A stretch of 43,521 bases of DNA, taken from assembly GCA_017428805.1 (NCBI GenBank), contig JAFRQC010000051.1, forward strand, positions 1 to 43,521, written 5' to 3'. Below are positions 8,206 to 15,638 of this stretch, one piece after another; positions within the stretch are counted from its first letter, which is position 1, and each line of letters opens with the position of its first letter. The translations under genes were made by a program, and so were the position numbers. The notes under the pieces are model-generated. The model had not been told where the DNA came from, made no database searches, and saw only the letters and a program-made list of their open reading frames with translations. The DNA comes from Prevotella sp. (GTDB taxonomy: Bacteria; Bacteroidota; Bacteroidia; Bacteroidales; Bacteroidaceae).

Positions 8206-9009
8206 ATGAAACAAATGATGAATGCAAAGCGAGTAATGATGGCAAGTGCAGTCGTGCTGGCCATGTCCATGGGAATGATTTCTTGTTCTTCCTGTATGAG
8301 TGAATGGAAAACGCAGACCATCCTCTCCGATGGTCCCAAGGTGACGGAAGTCAGACAGTTGACTGGCTTCGAGGAAATCGAGATCAGTGGCAGTCCCCGT
8401 GTCTGTTATACACAGGCTGACAGCTTCTCTGTCTGTGTCAAGGGTACACAGGAAGCAGTAGACAATCTCCTGACCGATGTGGAAGGTAAGACGCTGAGTA
8501 TCCGTAACCGTGGGAAGATCAAATTGGTCAACATCTCATTCGATGATAACGGTCTGACGGTTTACGTGACCTCTCCGGATTTGACCGGTATTCGTCTGAA
8601 CGGCTCGGGTGACTTCGAAGCCAAAGACCGTGTGGATACCGACAAGATGGACATCGTGCTGCGTGGTTCAGGTGACATTGACATGAAGGATATCATCTGT
8701 GACCGTTGTGGCGTTGAACTGATTGGTTCTGGCGACATCTCCCTTGGCAGTCTGGATGCCATAAAGACTTCTGCCACGCTTATCGGTTCTGGTGATGTGT
8801 CATTAGGACTGCTGCACGTGAAGGATACGTACCTCTCACTGAAAGGCTCTGGCGATATCAATGCCGACTTCAAAGAAGGCTGTGGTGCTGTAGAATGTGA
8901 GTTGCGTGGCTCGGGTGATATCTCCCTGAAAGGTAAGGTTCAGAAGTTCAGTCAACACAAGTCAGGTTCGGGCGATATTGACATCGATCGACTGACTGTG
9001 AATAAATAA
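8206..9009 (+). CDS. DUF2807 (head-GIN/putative auto-transporter adhesin) lipoprotein
   Basis: This 267-residue exported lipoprotein has a signal peptide ending MISC with C27 as the likely lipidated cysteine, followed by SSC. The mature part is DUF2807-like: seven copies of GSGD followed by F, I or V, spaced about 18-22 residues. This pattern is expected of a right-handed beta-helix with one turn per repeat. The family is common in Bacteroidetes, and despite its adhesin label its function is unproven. The frame opens at a TTG (8158), but the ATG at 8206 directly precedes the signal peptide and lies after the putative promoter. It is the last gene before the inositol cluster. Confidence 0.88.
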   Translation: MKQMMNAKRVMMASAVVLAMSMGMISCSSCMSEWKTQTILSDGPKVTEVRQLTGFEEIEISGSPRVCYTQADSFSVCVKGTQEAVDNLLTDVEGKTLSIRNRGKIKLVNISFDDNGLTVYVTSPDLTGIRLNGSGDFEAKDRVDTDKMDIVLRGSGDIDMKDIICDRCGVELIGSGDISLGSLDAIKTSATLIGSGDVSLGLLHVKDTYLSLKGSGDINADFKEGCGAVECELRGSGDISLKGKVQKFSQHKSGSGDIDIDRLTVNK

Positions 9010-9054
9010 TCGATAAAATATATTAAAATCTTTCGGTTTCTCATAAATAATGAT

Positions 9055-9062
9055 TACTTTTG
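9055..9062 (+). promoter_or_regulatory. -7 promoter element of the inositol-lipid cluster
   Basis: TACTTTTG, with TTTC at 9031-9034 as a -33-like element 20 nt upstream. The start codon follows 34 nt later. This is the only promoter element seen for the six-gene run to 14314. Confidence 0.6.
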
Positions 9063-9096
9063 CCGAATTATTGAGGCAAACCCTTAGGGAAACCGG

Positions 9097-9810
9097 ATGA
9101 AATATGCAGTAATAGCCGCGGGTGAAGGCTCGCGGCTGACAAAAGAAGGCAATACGACACCGAAGCCTCTGATAGAGGTAAACGGTGAGAGGCTGGTCGA
9201 CAGACTGCTGCGAATCTTCGAGGCTCATGGAGCTTCTGAGGTGGCTATCATCTGTAACGAGCAGATGACCGAGGTGAAGAATCATCTCAAGGCCGTGCAG
9301 CAGAATTACAGACTGCCGCTGAGGCTCGTCGTGAAGTCTACACCCAGTTCCATGCACAGCATGTGGGAACTGAGCCGATGGCTTGACGACGGCCCTTTTG
9401 TGTTGACAACCGTCGATACCATCTTCCGTGAGGAAGAGTTCGACGGCTTTGTGCAGACCTTCTCCGGACTCCTCAAGACAGGAGAGGCTGACGGGTTGAT
9501 GGGGGTCACAGACTACATCGATGACGAGAAGCCACTCTATGTCTCCACCGATGACGACCTGTGGATTACCGCTTTCATCAATCAGTGTGACTGTCCGCGA
9601 TATGTCAGCGGCGGCATCTATGCCCTGACACCCCGTTCGCTGACTACACTCCGTGACTGTGTGGCGAATGGTGAGCAGCGTATGCGGAACTTCCAAAGAG
9701 CACTCCTGCGTGATGGGCTTAAACTGAAAGCATGGCCCTTCTCTAAAGTGCTCGATGTCGACCACGTCAGTGATATTCAAAAAGCAGAGGCATTCTTAAG
9801 TGAAGAGTGA
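9097..9810 (+). CDS. Sugar-phosphate-type nucleotidyltransferase (candidate inositol-phosphate cytidylyltransferase)
   Basis: This is a 237-residue nucleotidyltransferase of the GT-A/MobA-like fold. The nucleotide-binding signature is AAGEGSRLTKEGNTTPKPL near the N-terminus. A metal-site region lies at TTVDTIF, and the C-terminal LDVDHVSDI matches the acidic motif of sugar and inositol nucleotidyltransferases. Its place at the head of a cluster with inositol-phosphate synthase and a CDP-alcohol transferase suggests it makes CDP-inositol from inositol phosphate and CTP. That substrate is inferred from context; another alcohol phosphate is possible. Its last codons and stop lie within a 7-bp tandem repeat that continues to the next ATG. 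Confidence 0.8.
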   Translation: MKYAVIAAGEGSRLTKEGNTTPKPLIEVNGERLVDRLLRIFEAHGASEVAIICNEQMTEVKNHLKAVQQNYRLPLRLVVKSTPSSMHSMWELSRWLDDGPFVLTTVDTIFREEEFDGFVQTFSGLLKTGEADGLMGVTDYIDDEKPLYVSTDDDLWITAFINQCDCPRYVSGGIYALTPRSLTTLRDCVANGEQRMRNFQRALLRDGLKLKAWPFSKVLDVDHVSDIQKAEAFLSEE

Positions 9811-9826
9811 AAAGTGAAGAGTGAAG
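9799..9826 (+). repeat. Heptamer tandem repeat spanning a stop codon (AGTGAAG unit)
   Basis: Four 7-bp units (AGTGAAG, AGTGAAA, AGTGAAG, AGTGAAG) lie just before the ATG at 9828. The first unit and part of the second encode the last residues and TGA stop of the nucleotidyltransferase, so the repeat overlaps coding sequence. Confidence 0.85.
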
Positions 9827-9827
9827 A

Positions 9828-10643
9828 ATGAGGATACTGGCAGTCAGCAGGGCAGAGCGGTTTTCGCCCAATTCCGTGGAGCGGGATAAGGCGATCTTTC
9901 AGGCAGTCATCGACAGGCTGCAAGAACATGACAATGAGGTCCGCCTTGTCAGTGAGGAGAACTTGGAGGATGTTTCTGAGTACTCTGAGTATTCTGAGTA
10001 TTCAGAGTCTTCTGACCTCGTCATCACAATGGCGCGCCAGCCTGAGACACTGATGTGGCTCAAGTCGTTGGATGTCACCTGCATCAATTCGCCTGAGGGT
10101 ATTGAACGCTGTACGAGAAGTCGTCTGCTCAGTATCATGGAGCATCTCGGCACACCGGTTCCTCCGCAGGAGGGTTTTGACGGTTACTGGCTGAAACGAG
10201 GCGATGCTGCAGCACAGACGGATGCGGATGTGGTCTATGTGTCTGACAGGGAACAATTAAAGACGGCCATACAGACGATGTGTCAACGGGGTGTCACTGA
10301 TTATACTGTGAGTGCCCACGTGCAAGGCGACTTGGTGAAGTTCTACGGGGTGGGGCAGGGAGGCTTCTTCCGATGGTACTATCCCACGGATGACGGTCAG
10401 ACGAAGTTCGGTGATGAACACCACAATGGCAAGGCCTGTCACTATCAGTTTCAGATCGAGGCGTTGCAAAATGAAGTGCAGCGGTTGGCAGCAGTAGTCG
10501 GTGTCAGTGTCTATGGTGGTGACGCCATTATCAGGGCTGACGGATCGTTCTGTCTGATAGACTTCAACGATTGGCCTAGTTTCTCGCGCTGTCGGGAAGA
10601 AGCTGCCGATGCGATTGCCTCGTTATTGAATAGAATTAAGTAA
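9828..10643 (+). CDS. ATP-grasp-fold protein of unknown substrate
   Basis: This 271-residue protein has an ATP-grasp-like layout: an N-terminal alpha/beta domain, a linker at SPEGIERCTRSRL where RimK-type ligases have their central helix, then DYTVSAHVQGDLVKFYGVG. The C-terminal metal site is likely within GGDAIIRADGSFCLIDFNDW (D/E and N ligands). It would couple ATP cleavage to joining a carboxylate and an amine or alcohol. The substrate is unknown. Its position in an inositol-lipid cluster suggests modification of a lipid head group. Residues 50-62 (SEYSEYSEYSES) are encoded by a 9-bp tandem repeat in a surface-loop-like region. Confidence 0.7.
   Translation: MRILAVSRAERFSPNSVERDKAIFQAVIDRLQEHDNEVRLVSEENLEDVSEYSEYSEYSESSDLVITMARQPETLMWLKSLDVTCINSPEGIERCTRSRLLSIMEHLGTPVPPQEGFDGYWLKRGDAAAQTDADVVYVSDREQLKTAIQTMCQRGVTDYTVSAHVQGDLVKFYGVGQGGFFRWYYPTDDGQTKFGDEHHNGKACHYQFQIEALQNEVQRLAAVVGVSVYGGDAIIRADGSFCLIDFNDWPSFSRCREEAADAIASLLNRIK
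9975..10010 (+). repeat. In-frame 9-bp tandem repeat in the ATP-grasp gene
   Basis: Four copies of TCTGAGTAT-like units (TCTGAGTAC, TCTGAGTAT, TCTGAGTAT, TCAGAGTCT) encode SEY SEY SEY SES. Gain or loss of a unit would keep frame. Confidence 0.9.
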
Positions 10644-10676
10644 TCATAAAGTTCAAAGCTTAAAGTTCAAAGTTCA
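10644..10676 (+). repeat. Heptamer tandem repeat after the ATP-grasp gene (AAGTTCA unit)
   Basis: TCATA is followed by AAGTTCA, AAGCTTA, AAGTTCA and AAGTTCA, directly after the TAA stop. This is nearly the same as the minus-strand copy at 3014-3049, including the TCATA lead-in and its place right after a TAA. Confidence 0.85.
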
Positions 10677-10688
10677 AAAAAATTTGTT

Positions 10689-11627
10689 GTGGCAACATTT
10701 AAGGAGTTATTGATGGTTTCATTCAAGTCTGAGGACACAGAGGAATGGCTCGACGTGTGGTTCACACGTCCCATTGGTCTTGTCTTCGCTTTGTTATGGA
10801 ATAAACTCGGTATCCATCCGAATGTCATTACGATTGTGTCGTTCTTCTTTGGAGCGGCAGCAGGTTGGATGTTCCATTATACTGACTTTCTGCATAACCT
10901 CTATGGCGTTGCTCTGCTGATGCTCGCCAATTTCTGTGACTCTACCGATGGTCAGATGGCACGTCTTTCTGGCAAGAAGACACTTTTAGGTCGTGTACTT
11001 GACGGATTCTCAGGCGATGTGTGGTTCTTCTGCATCTATGTGGCCATCGTAGTACGTCTGTGGCCCCAGCAGATTCCTGGTACCACTACGCAGTGGGGCG
11101 TTTGGGGCTTCATGCTGGCTGCTGTAGCGGGCTTCCTTTGTCATGCACCACAAAGTTCCTTAGCAGACTATTATCGTCAGATACACCTTTATTTCCTGCT
11201 TGGCAAGGAAGGCAGTGAACTTGATACCAGCTCTCAGCAGCGACAGATCTTCGAGAATCTGCCCAAGGCGAAATGGTTTGAGCGTCTGTTCCGTTACAAT
11301 TATGCCAGTTATTGTCAAAGTCAGGAACATCGTACTCCACGTTTTCAGGCGTTCTTCCGTGAGGTGAAGTCGCTTTGGCCAGATGCCTCTGATATGCCTC
11401 AGGATCTTCGTGATGCATTTAGGGCAGGCAGTCTGCCGCTGATGAAATACACCAACATGCTCACGTTTAATGTCCGTGCCATCACTATCTATGTCACGTG
11501 TTTGCTCGACTGTCCGTGGGTCTATCTGTTAGTGGAGGTTATTATATTAAATATAATGTACGCGTATATGCATCGCACCCATGAAAGGTTGTGCGATGAC
11601 TTGTACAATACCTATTTGAAGGCATGA
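10689..11627 (+). CDS. CDP-alcohol phosphatidyltransferase-family membrane enzyme
   Basis: This is a 312-residue integral membrane enzyme with about six hydrophobic segments. The CDP-alcohol phosphotransferase signature runs D84xxD87G88xxA91R92, G101, D105. The fourth aspartate is at D110, not the canonical position 109. It should transfer a phospho-alcohol between a CDP-activated donor and an acceptor. With the neighbouring inositol-phosphate synthase and nucleotidyltransferase, it is the candidate phosphatidylinositol (or PI-phosphate) synthase. Start is GTG at 10689 right after a repeat-filled gap; an ATG at 10713 is the alternative. The end overlaps the HAD gene by 4 bp (ATGA). Confidence 0.85.
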   Translation: MATFKELLMVSFKSEDTEEWLDVWFTRPIGLVFALLWNKLGIHPNVITIVSFFFGAAAGWMFHYTDFLHNLYGVALLMLANFCDSTDGQMARLSGKKTLLGRVLDGFSGDVWFFCIYVAIVVRLWPQQIPGTTTQWGVWGFMLAAVAGFLCHAPQSSLADYYRQIHLYFLLGKEGSELDTSSQQRQIFENLPKAKWFERLFRYNYASYCQSQEHRTPRFQAFFREVKSLWPDASDMPQDLRDAFRAGSLPLMKYTNMLTFNVRAITIYVTCLLDCPWVYLLVEVIILNIMYAYMHRTHERLCDDLYNTYLKA

Positions 11628-12334
11628 TGGCAGGTTATATCTTTGACTACGGAGGCACTCTCGATACGGGAGGACAGCACTGGGGACAGGTGCTCTGGCA
11701 TGCCTATGAGCGTCATCAGGTGCCTGTTACGGAGGCGCAGTTCCGGGAGGCGTATGTCCATGCGGAACGCACGCTGGGGCGGAATCCTATCATCCGTCCG
11801 GACTATACCTTCCGTCAGACATTGGAAACAAAACTCTGCCTGCAACTGGAGTGTTTTCGTGGAGTGTGGAGTGAGGAATGTGGAGCGAGGTATGCTGAGG
11901 TGCTGGCAGATGACCTCTATGCCCGTACCGTCGAACAGACGGCCCGGAGCCTCAAGGTTCTCCAGACATTGAAAGACCAAGGTGTGCCAATGGTGCTGGT
12001 GAGCAACTTCTACGGCAATATGCCTGTGGTGCTGCATGAGTTTGGCTTCGACGGGCTCTTCGTCAAGGTTGTTGAGTCGGCAGTCGTTGGCATCCGAAAA
12101 CCTGATCCCCGCATCTTCCTCTTAGGAGTGGATGCTCTTGGGCTGAAGCCGGAAGAGGTGACGGTGGTGGGCGATAGCCTGGATAAGGATATCATCCCAG
12201 CTCACGAAGCCGGCTGCCAGACAGTCTGGTTCCGAGGCGAGGGTTGGACACCCGCACCTCACAACGGGGACTGTCCCTATTGTGAGATTATCGACTCGCT
12301 CGATGAATTATTGGAAAAGATTAAAACGAAATAA
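11624..12334 (+). CDS. HAD-superfamily phosphatase-like hydrolase
   Basis: This 236-residue protein has the HAD motifs: motif I FDYGGTLDT (nucleophile D8, with Gly where the usual second Asp stands), motif II VLVSNF, the motif III lysine in GIRKPDP, and motif IV VGDSLDKDI. A helical cap lies between motifs I and II. Some active HAD phosphatases also have Gly at the second Asp position, so this need not mean loss of function. In this cluster it could remove phosphate from phosphatidylinositol phosphate or from inositol phosphate. It is translationally coupled to the upstream gene by an ATGA overlap. Residues 80-91 are encoded by a 7-bp tandem repeat. Confidence 0.85.
   Translation: MMAGYIFDYGGTLDTGGQHWGQVLWHAYERHQVPVTEAQFREAYVHAERTLGRNPIIRPDYTFRQTLETKLCLQLECFRGVWSEECGARYAEVLADDLYARTVEQTARSLKVLQTLKDQGVPMVLVSNFYGNMPVVLHEFGFDGLFVKVVESAVVGIRKPDPRIFLLGVDALGLKPEEVTVVGDSLDKDIIPAHEAGCQTVWFRGEGWTPAPHNGDCPYCEIIDSLDELLEKIKTK
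11861..11895 (+). repeat. Heptamer tandem repeat inside the HAD gene (GGAGTGT unit)
   Basis: Five degenerate 7-bp units (GGAGTGT, GGAGTGA, GGAATGT, GGAGCGA, GGTATGC) encode residues 80-91 of the HAD cap region. Because 7 is not a multiple of 3, adding or losing one unit would shift the frame. Confidence 0.75.
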
Positions 12335-12340
12335 AACGAC

Positions 12341-13669
12341 ATGAACAAAACAAACGTAAAACCAGCAGAAGGTAAGCTGGGTATTCTGGTAGTCGGCAAC
12401 GGCGCAGTTGCCACGACATTCATGACTGGTGTGCTGATGACCCGCAAAGGACTGACGAAGCCTGTGGGCTCTATGACTCAGTACGACAAGATCCGTGTGG
12501 GACGTGGAGCCTCGAAGCAATATCTGAAGTACGGTGATGTCGTTCCATTGGCCAGTCTCGACGATATCGTGTTCGGCTGTTGGGATGTCTATCCGCAGAA
12601 TGCCTACCAGTCTGCTGTCTATGCTGAGGTGCTGAAGGAGAAGGATATCGAACGCGTACGAGAAGAACTCGAACAGATTGTGCCGATGAAGGCAGCCTTT
12701 GATCATAACTATGCGAAACGACTCAGTGGCGATAATGTGAAGTCTTGCACTACCCGTTGGGAGATGGTCGAAGCTTTGCGTGACGATATCCGTCGTTTCC
12801 GCGAAGAGAAGGGTTGTAGCCGTCTGGTGGTGCTTTGGGCTGCCTCTACGGAAATTTATGTACCTGTTGAAAAGAGCGTCCACTATCATCTGGCCGATCT
12901 CGAAGCAGCCATGAAGGCCGACGATCGTCTGCATATTGCCCCTTCCATGTGTTATGCCTATGCAGCGCTCTCTGAGGGTGTGCCATTTATCATGGGAGCA
13001 CCCAATACGACTGTCGATATACCTGCTATGTGGGAACTGGCAGAGAAGACGCACCAGCCCATCGCAGGTAAAGACTTCAAGACGGGGCAGACGCTTGTCA
13101 AGTCTGGCTTTGCACCTATCATCGGCACCCGTTGTCTAGGACTCTCGGGTTGGTTCTCTACCAATATCCTCGGCAACCGCGACGGTCTGGTGCTCGATGA
13201 GCCGGAGAACTTCCGTACCAAGGAGGTCTCGAAGCTCTCAACCTTGGAGACCATCCTCAAACCAGATGTCCAGCCAGACCTCTATGGTCACGGCAACGAT
13301 GAGGACAACCAATACTATCATAAGGTGCGCATCAACTATTACCCGCCGCGTAACGACAACAAGGAGGGCTGGGACAATATCGACATCTTCGGCTGGATGG
13401 GTTATCCGATGCAGGTGAAGATCAACTTCCTCTGCCGCGACTCCATCCTCGCAGCACCTCTCTGCCTCGACCTCTGTCTGCTATCAGATTTAGCTGCCCG
13501 TGCAGGTCGTTATGGCATCCAGCGCTTCCTCAGTTTCTTCCTCAAGTCGCCGATGTATGACTATACACAGGGTGAAGAGGCCGTGAATAACCTCTATCAG
13601 CAGTACACGATGCTGAAGAACGCCATCCGTGAGATGGGTGGTTACGAGGCCGACGAGGAAATCGATTGA
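12341..13669 (+). CDS. myo-Inositol-1-phosphate synthase
   Basis: Converts glucose 6-phosphate to myo-inositol 1-phosphate with NAD. The 442 residues carry the Ino1-type signs: an N-terminal Rossmann GILVVGNGAVATTF, a DDIVFGCWDVYPQNA segment, VVLWAASTE, the GKDFKTGQTLVKS motif that contains the catalytic lysines, and NILGNRDG. It lies 6 bp after the HAD gene and 3 bp before the LuxR-type regulator. It is the anchor for reading this cluster as inositol-lipid synthesis. Published work on gut Bacteroidetes links this enzyme to phosphatidylinositol and inositol sphingolipids. No PAP2-type inositol-phosphorylceramide synthase is seen here. Confidence 0.93.
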   Translation: MNKTNVKPAEGKLGILVVGNGAVATTFMTGVLMTRKGLTKPVGSMTQYDKIRVGRGASKQYLKYGDVVPLASLDDIVFGCWDVYPQNAYQSAVYAEVLKEKDIERVREELEQIVPMKAAFDHNYAKRLSGDNVKSCTTRWEMVEALRDDIRRFREEKGCSRLVVLWAASTEIYVPVEKSVHYHLADLEAAMKADDRLHIAPSMCYAYAALSEGVPFIMGAPNTTVDIPAMWELAEKTHQPIAGKDFKTGQTLVKSGFAPIIGTRCLGLSGWFSTNILGNRDGLVLDEPENFRTKEVSKLSTLETILKPDVQPDLYGHGNDEDNQYYHKVRINYYPPRNDNKEGWDNIDIFGWMGYPMQVKINFLCRDSILAAPLCLDLCLLSDLAARAGRYGIQRFLSFFLKSPMYDYTQGEEAVNNLYQQYTMLKNAIREMGGYEADEEID

Positions 13670-13672
13670 TTT

Positions 13673-14314
13673 ATGATTATTTTAGCCGATAATCAGGATA
13701 TTACCCGGGTTGGCATGATGTACGTTTGTGAGCATCAGGAGCCAATACCTGAGATATGTCGTGCTGCCGACAAGACGGAACTGATAGAACAGTTGAAGTC
13801 GAACGGTGAGGCGGTGGTCGTGCTTGACTACACCCTCTTCGACATCAACGATATCGAGGAACTGGAAATCCTGCACGAACGTTTCCCGCTGGCGAAGTGG
13901 ATTCTCTTCAGTTTCGATTTGTCGTCAGACTTCGTCCGTCGCGCCATCGCCTTGTCTTCCCTGTTCAGCGTGTTGCTCAAAGACTCACCGCTCTCGGAAA
14001 TCCGTGATTGTCTCCGCTATGCCGCTCGGAGTCAACGGTATATCTGTCAGCGAATGGCAGAGATTCTGCTGGCTCCGTCTCAGGACCGAATGGCAGAGGA
14101 TGTTCGTCTTACCCGTACTGAGATGGAAATTCTGAAGGACATCGCCCTGGGCATGACTACCAGGGAGATAGCCGAGAAGCGTTTCTCCAGTTTCCATACC
14201 GTCAATACGCATCGGAAGAATATTTTCAGAAAGTTGGGATTGAACACTGTCCACGAGGCAACGAAGTATGCCCTCAGGGCGGGACTGGTTGATTCTGCTG
14301 AATATTACATATAA
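13673..14314 (+). CDS. NarL/LuxR-type response regulator
   Basis: The protein has 213 residues: a receiver domain at about 1-115 with phospho-acceptor D52 (VVVLDYTLFD) and conserved K103 (LLKDS), then a LuxR/GerE helix-turn-helix at about 145-205 (LTRTEMEILKDIALGMTTRE). The acidic pocket is partly altered (LADNQD). Three base pairs separate it from the inositol-phosphate synthase stop, so it is the last gene of that operon and may regulate it. No kinase is adjacent; the unpaired kinase at 6879 is one candidate partner. A terminator follows. Confidence 0.88.
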   Translation: MIILADNQDITRVGMMYVCEHQEPIPEICRAADKTELIEQLKSNGEAVVVLDYTLFDINDIEELEILHERFPLAKWILFSFDLSSDFVRRAIALSSLFSVLLKDSPLSEIRDCLRYAARSQRYICQRMAEILLAPSQDRMAEDVRLTRTEMEILKDIALGMTTREIAEKRFSSFHTVNTHRKNIFRKLGLNTVHEATKYALRAGLVDSAEYYI

Positions 14315-14353
14315 AAAAACCAAGAGTGTCATCACGACAGTCTTGGCTTTTCT
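14315..14353 (+). terminator. Intrinsic terminator of the inositol cluster
   Basis: CCAAGA (14320-14325), a G/G mismatch, TGTC, a 5-nt loop, GACA, and TCTTGG (14341-14346), followed by CTTTTCTT. It sits directly after the regulator's stop. Confidence 0.8.
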
Positions 14354-14462
14354 TCTAACTAACTTATTATCAACTATTCATTACTCATTCTGATTTCTGG
14401 TGCAAAGGTACGAAAAAAGAGGTAAGTGGATGGAAAAAAGAGGAAAGAATTTGCAAAAAACC

Positions 14463-14478
14463 ACGTAAACGTTTGCGA
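14463..14478. promoter_or_regulatory. Putative LacI-family operator overlapping the -33 element
   Basis: ACGTAAACGTTTGCGA is a near-palindrome around a central CG, matching the shape of LacI/PurR-family operators (core AAACGTTT). Its TTTG (14472-14475) is also a -33 element placed 20 nt before TACCTTTG. Binding would block the promoter of the downstream LacI-type gene. Confidence 0.6.
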
Positions 14479-14495
14479 TATTCAGAGAAATAATG

Positions 14496-14503
14496 TACCT
14501 TTG
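14496..14503 (+). promoter_or_regulatory. -7 promoter element of the LacI-type gene
   Basis: TACCTTTG with a TTTG -33 at 14472-14475. The leader of about 50 nt before the ATG is AT-rich with repeated AAATTATCAAT segments. Confidence 0.7.
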
Positions 14504-14554
14504 CAACCGAGAAATTATCAATAGGAAATTATCAATTATTCATTATTATCAATC

Positions 14555-15574
14555 ATGCCTAACGGAAAACGACGTATATCATTGAAGGATCTCGCCCTGG
14601 AGCTGGGCGTGAGTATTGCCACTGTGAGCAGAGCCCTGCGCAGTTCGCCCGAGATTGGGCAGGAGATGCAGGAGCGGGTGAAGGCATTGGCCAAGAAACT
14701 GAACTACCGCCCGAACCCCTTTGCACAGAGTCTGCGCAAGGAGGCGCCGAGGGTGATTGGCGTCGTCATACCTAACCTCGTTAGCCACTATTATGCCTCG
14801 GTGCTCGACGGCATTGAGGATGAGGCGGCCAAGAGCGGTTACTCCGTCATCAGTGCCAATACCCACGAGCAGAGCGAAGCCGAAGTGCGCGTCATCGATA
14901 ACTTCATCGGTCTCCATGTCGAGGGTATCGTCGCCTGTCTGTCGCAGAATACCACTGACTACAGCCACTTTGAGGAAATCTCACAGATGGATATTCCCTT
15001 GGTATTCTTCGGACGTACTTGTCTGCCGGAGAAATTCTCCAGTGTGACTGCCAATGGCGATGTGGCTGCCCAGGAGGCTACTCAGCATCTTATCGATACC
15101 GGTAGCCGTCGTATCGCTTTCATAGGAGGTCCGAACCACCTTGATATGGTACGCCGTCGTAAGCATGGCTATCTGGAGGCTCTGCGTGAAAACCGCATTC
15201 CTATTGACCGTAATCTCGTTGTCTGTGAACGCATCGACTACGACTGGGCCCTTGATGCTACCGTCCGTCTATTGCAGAGCGAAAACCGTCCTGACGCCAT
15301 CCTTGCTTTCAATGATATCATCACCTTCGCAGCCTTTACCGCCATCAAGCAACTCGGCTTCCGCATCCCCGATGATGTCGCATTGATTGGCTTTACTGAC
15401 GATGTCCATGCTCAATACGTCACGCCGAAGCTCTCTGCCATCGAGGATCAGTCGCGCCTGATGGGCCAGACCGCCTGCCGCCTGTTGTTGAAGAACATCG
15501 CAGGTGACCGTAAGATCTATCGAGAGATTGTTCCCCAGAAGGTCATTATTCGCGAAACTTCTGCCAGACGATAA
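14555..15574 (+). CDS. LacI-family transcriptional regulator
   Basis: This 339-residue repressor has an N-terminal LacI helix-turn-helix (LKDLALELGVSIATVSRALR, residues about 7-26) with the hinge helix at NPFAQSLRKEAP. A periplasmic-binding-protein-like sensor domain follows (IGVVIPNLVSHYYASVLDGIE, then FNDIITFAA and IGFTDD). The ligand cannot be read from sequence. A palindromic LacI-type operator overlaps its own promoter, suggesting autoregulation. It is convergent with the biotin-carrier gene and shares a hairpin with it. No sugar-use genes lie beside it. Confidence 0.92.
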   Translation: MPNGKRRISLKDLALELGVSIATVSRALRSSPEIGQEMQERVKALAKKLNYRPNPFAQSLRKEAPRVIGVVIPNLVSHYYASVLDGIEDEAAKSGYSVISANTHEQSEAEVRVIDNFIGLHVEGIVACLSQNTTDYSHFEEISQMDIPLVFFGRTCLPEKFSSVTANGDVAAQEATQHLIDTGSRRIAFIGGPNHLDMVRRRKHGYLEALRENRIPIDRNLVVCERIDYDWALDATVRLLQSENRPDAILAFNDIITFAAFTAIKQLGFRIPDDVALIGFTDDVHAQYVTPKLSAIEDQSRLMGQTACRLLLKNIAGDRKIYREIVPQKVIIRETSARR

Positions 15575-15580
15575 TATATT

Positions 15581-15619
15581 GAAAAGAAAACAGCCACGCA
15601 ACTTGGTCACGTGGCTGTT
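15581..15619 (-). terminator. Shared terminator between convergent LacI and biotin-carrier genes
   Basis: A perfect 10-bp stem, AACAGCCACG (15589-15598) with CGTGGCTGTT (15610-15619), has an 11-nt loop. On the minus strand it is followed by a TTTTCTTTTC tract, so it ends the decarboxylase operon. On the plus strand no T-tract follows. Confidence 0.8.
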
Positions 15620-15638
15620 CTATGATAGAGGGCACAGG

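Noticed and set aside
9799..9826. Short direct repeats considered as a CRISPR array
   Set aside because: Units are 7-8 bp and contiguous with no spacers; no cas genes are present.
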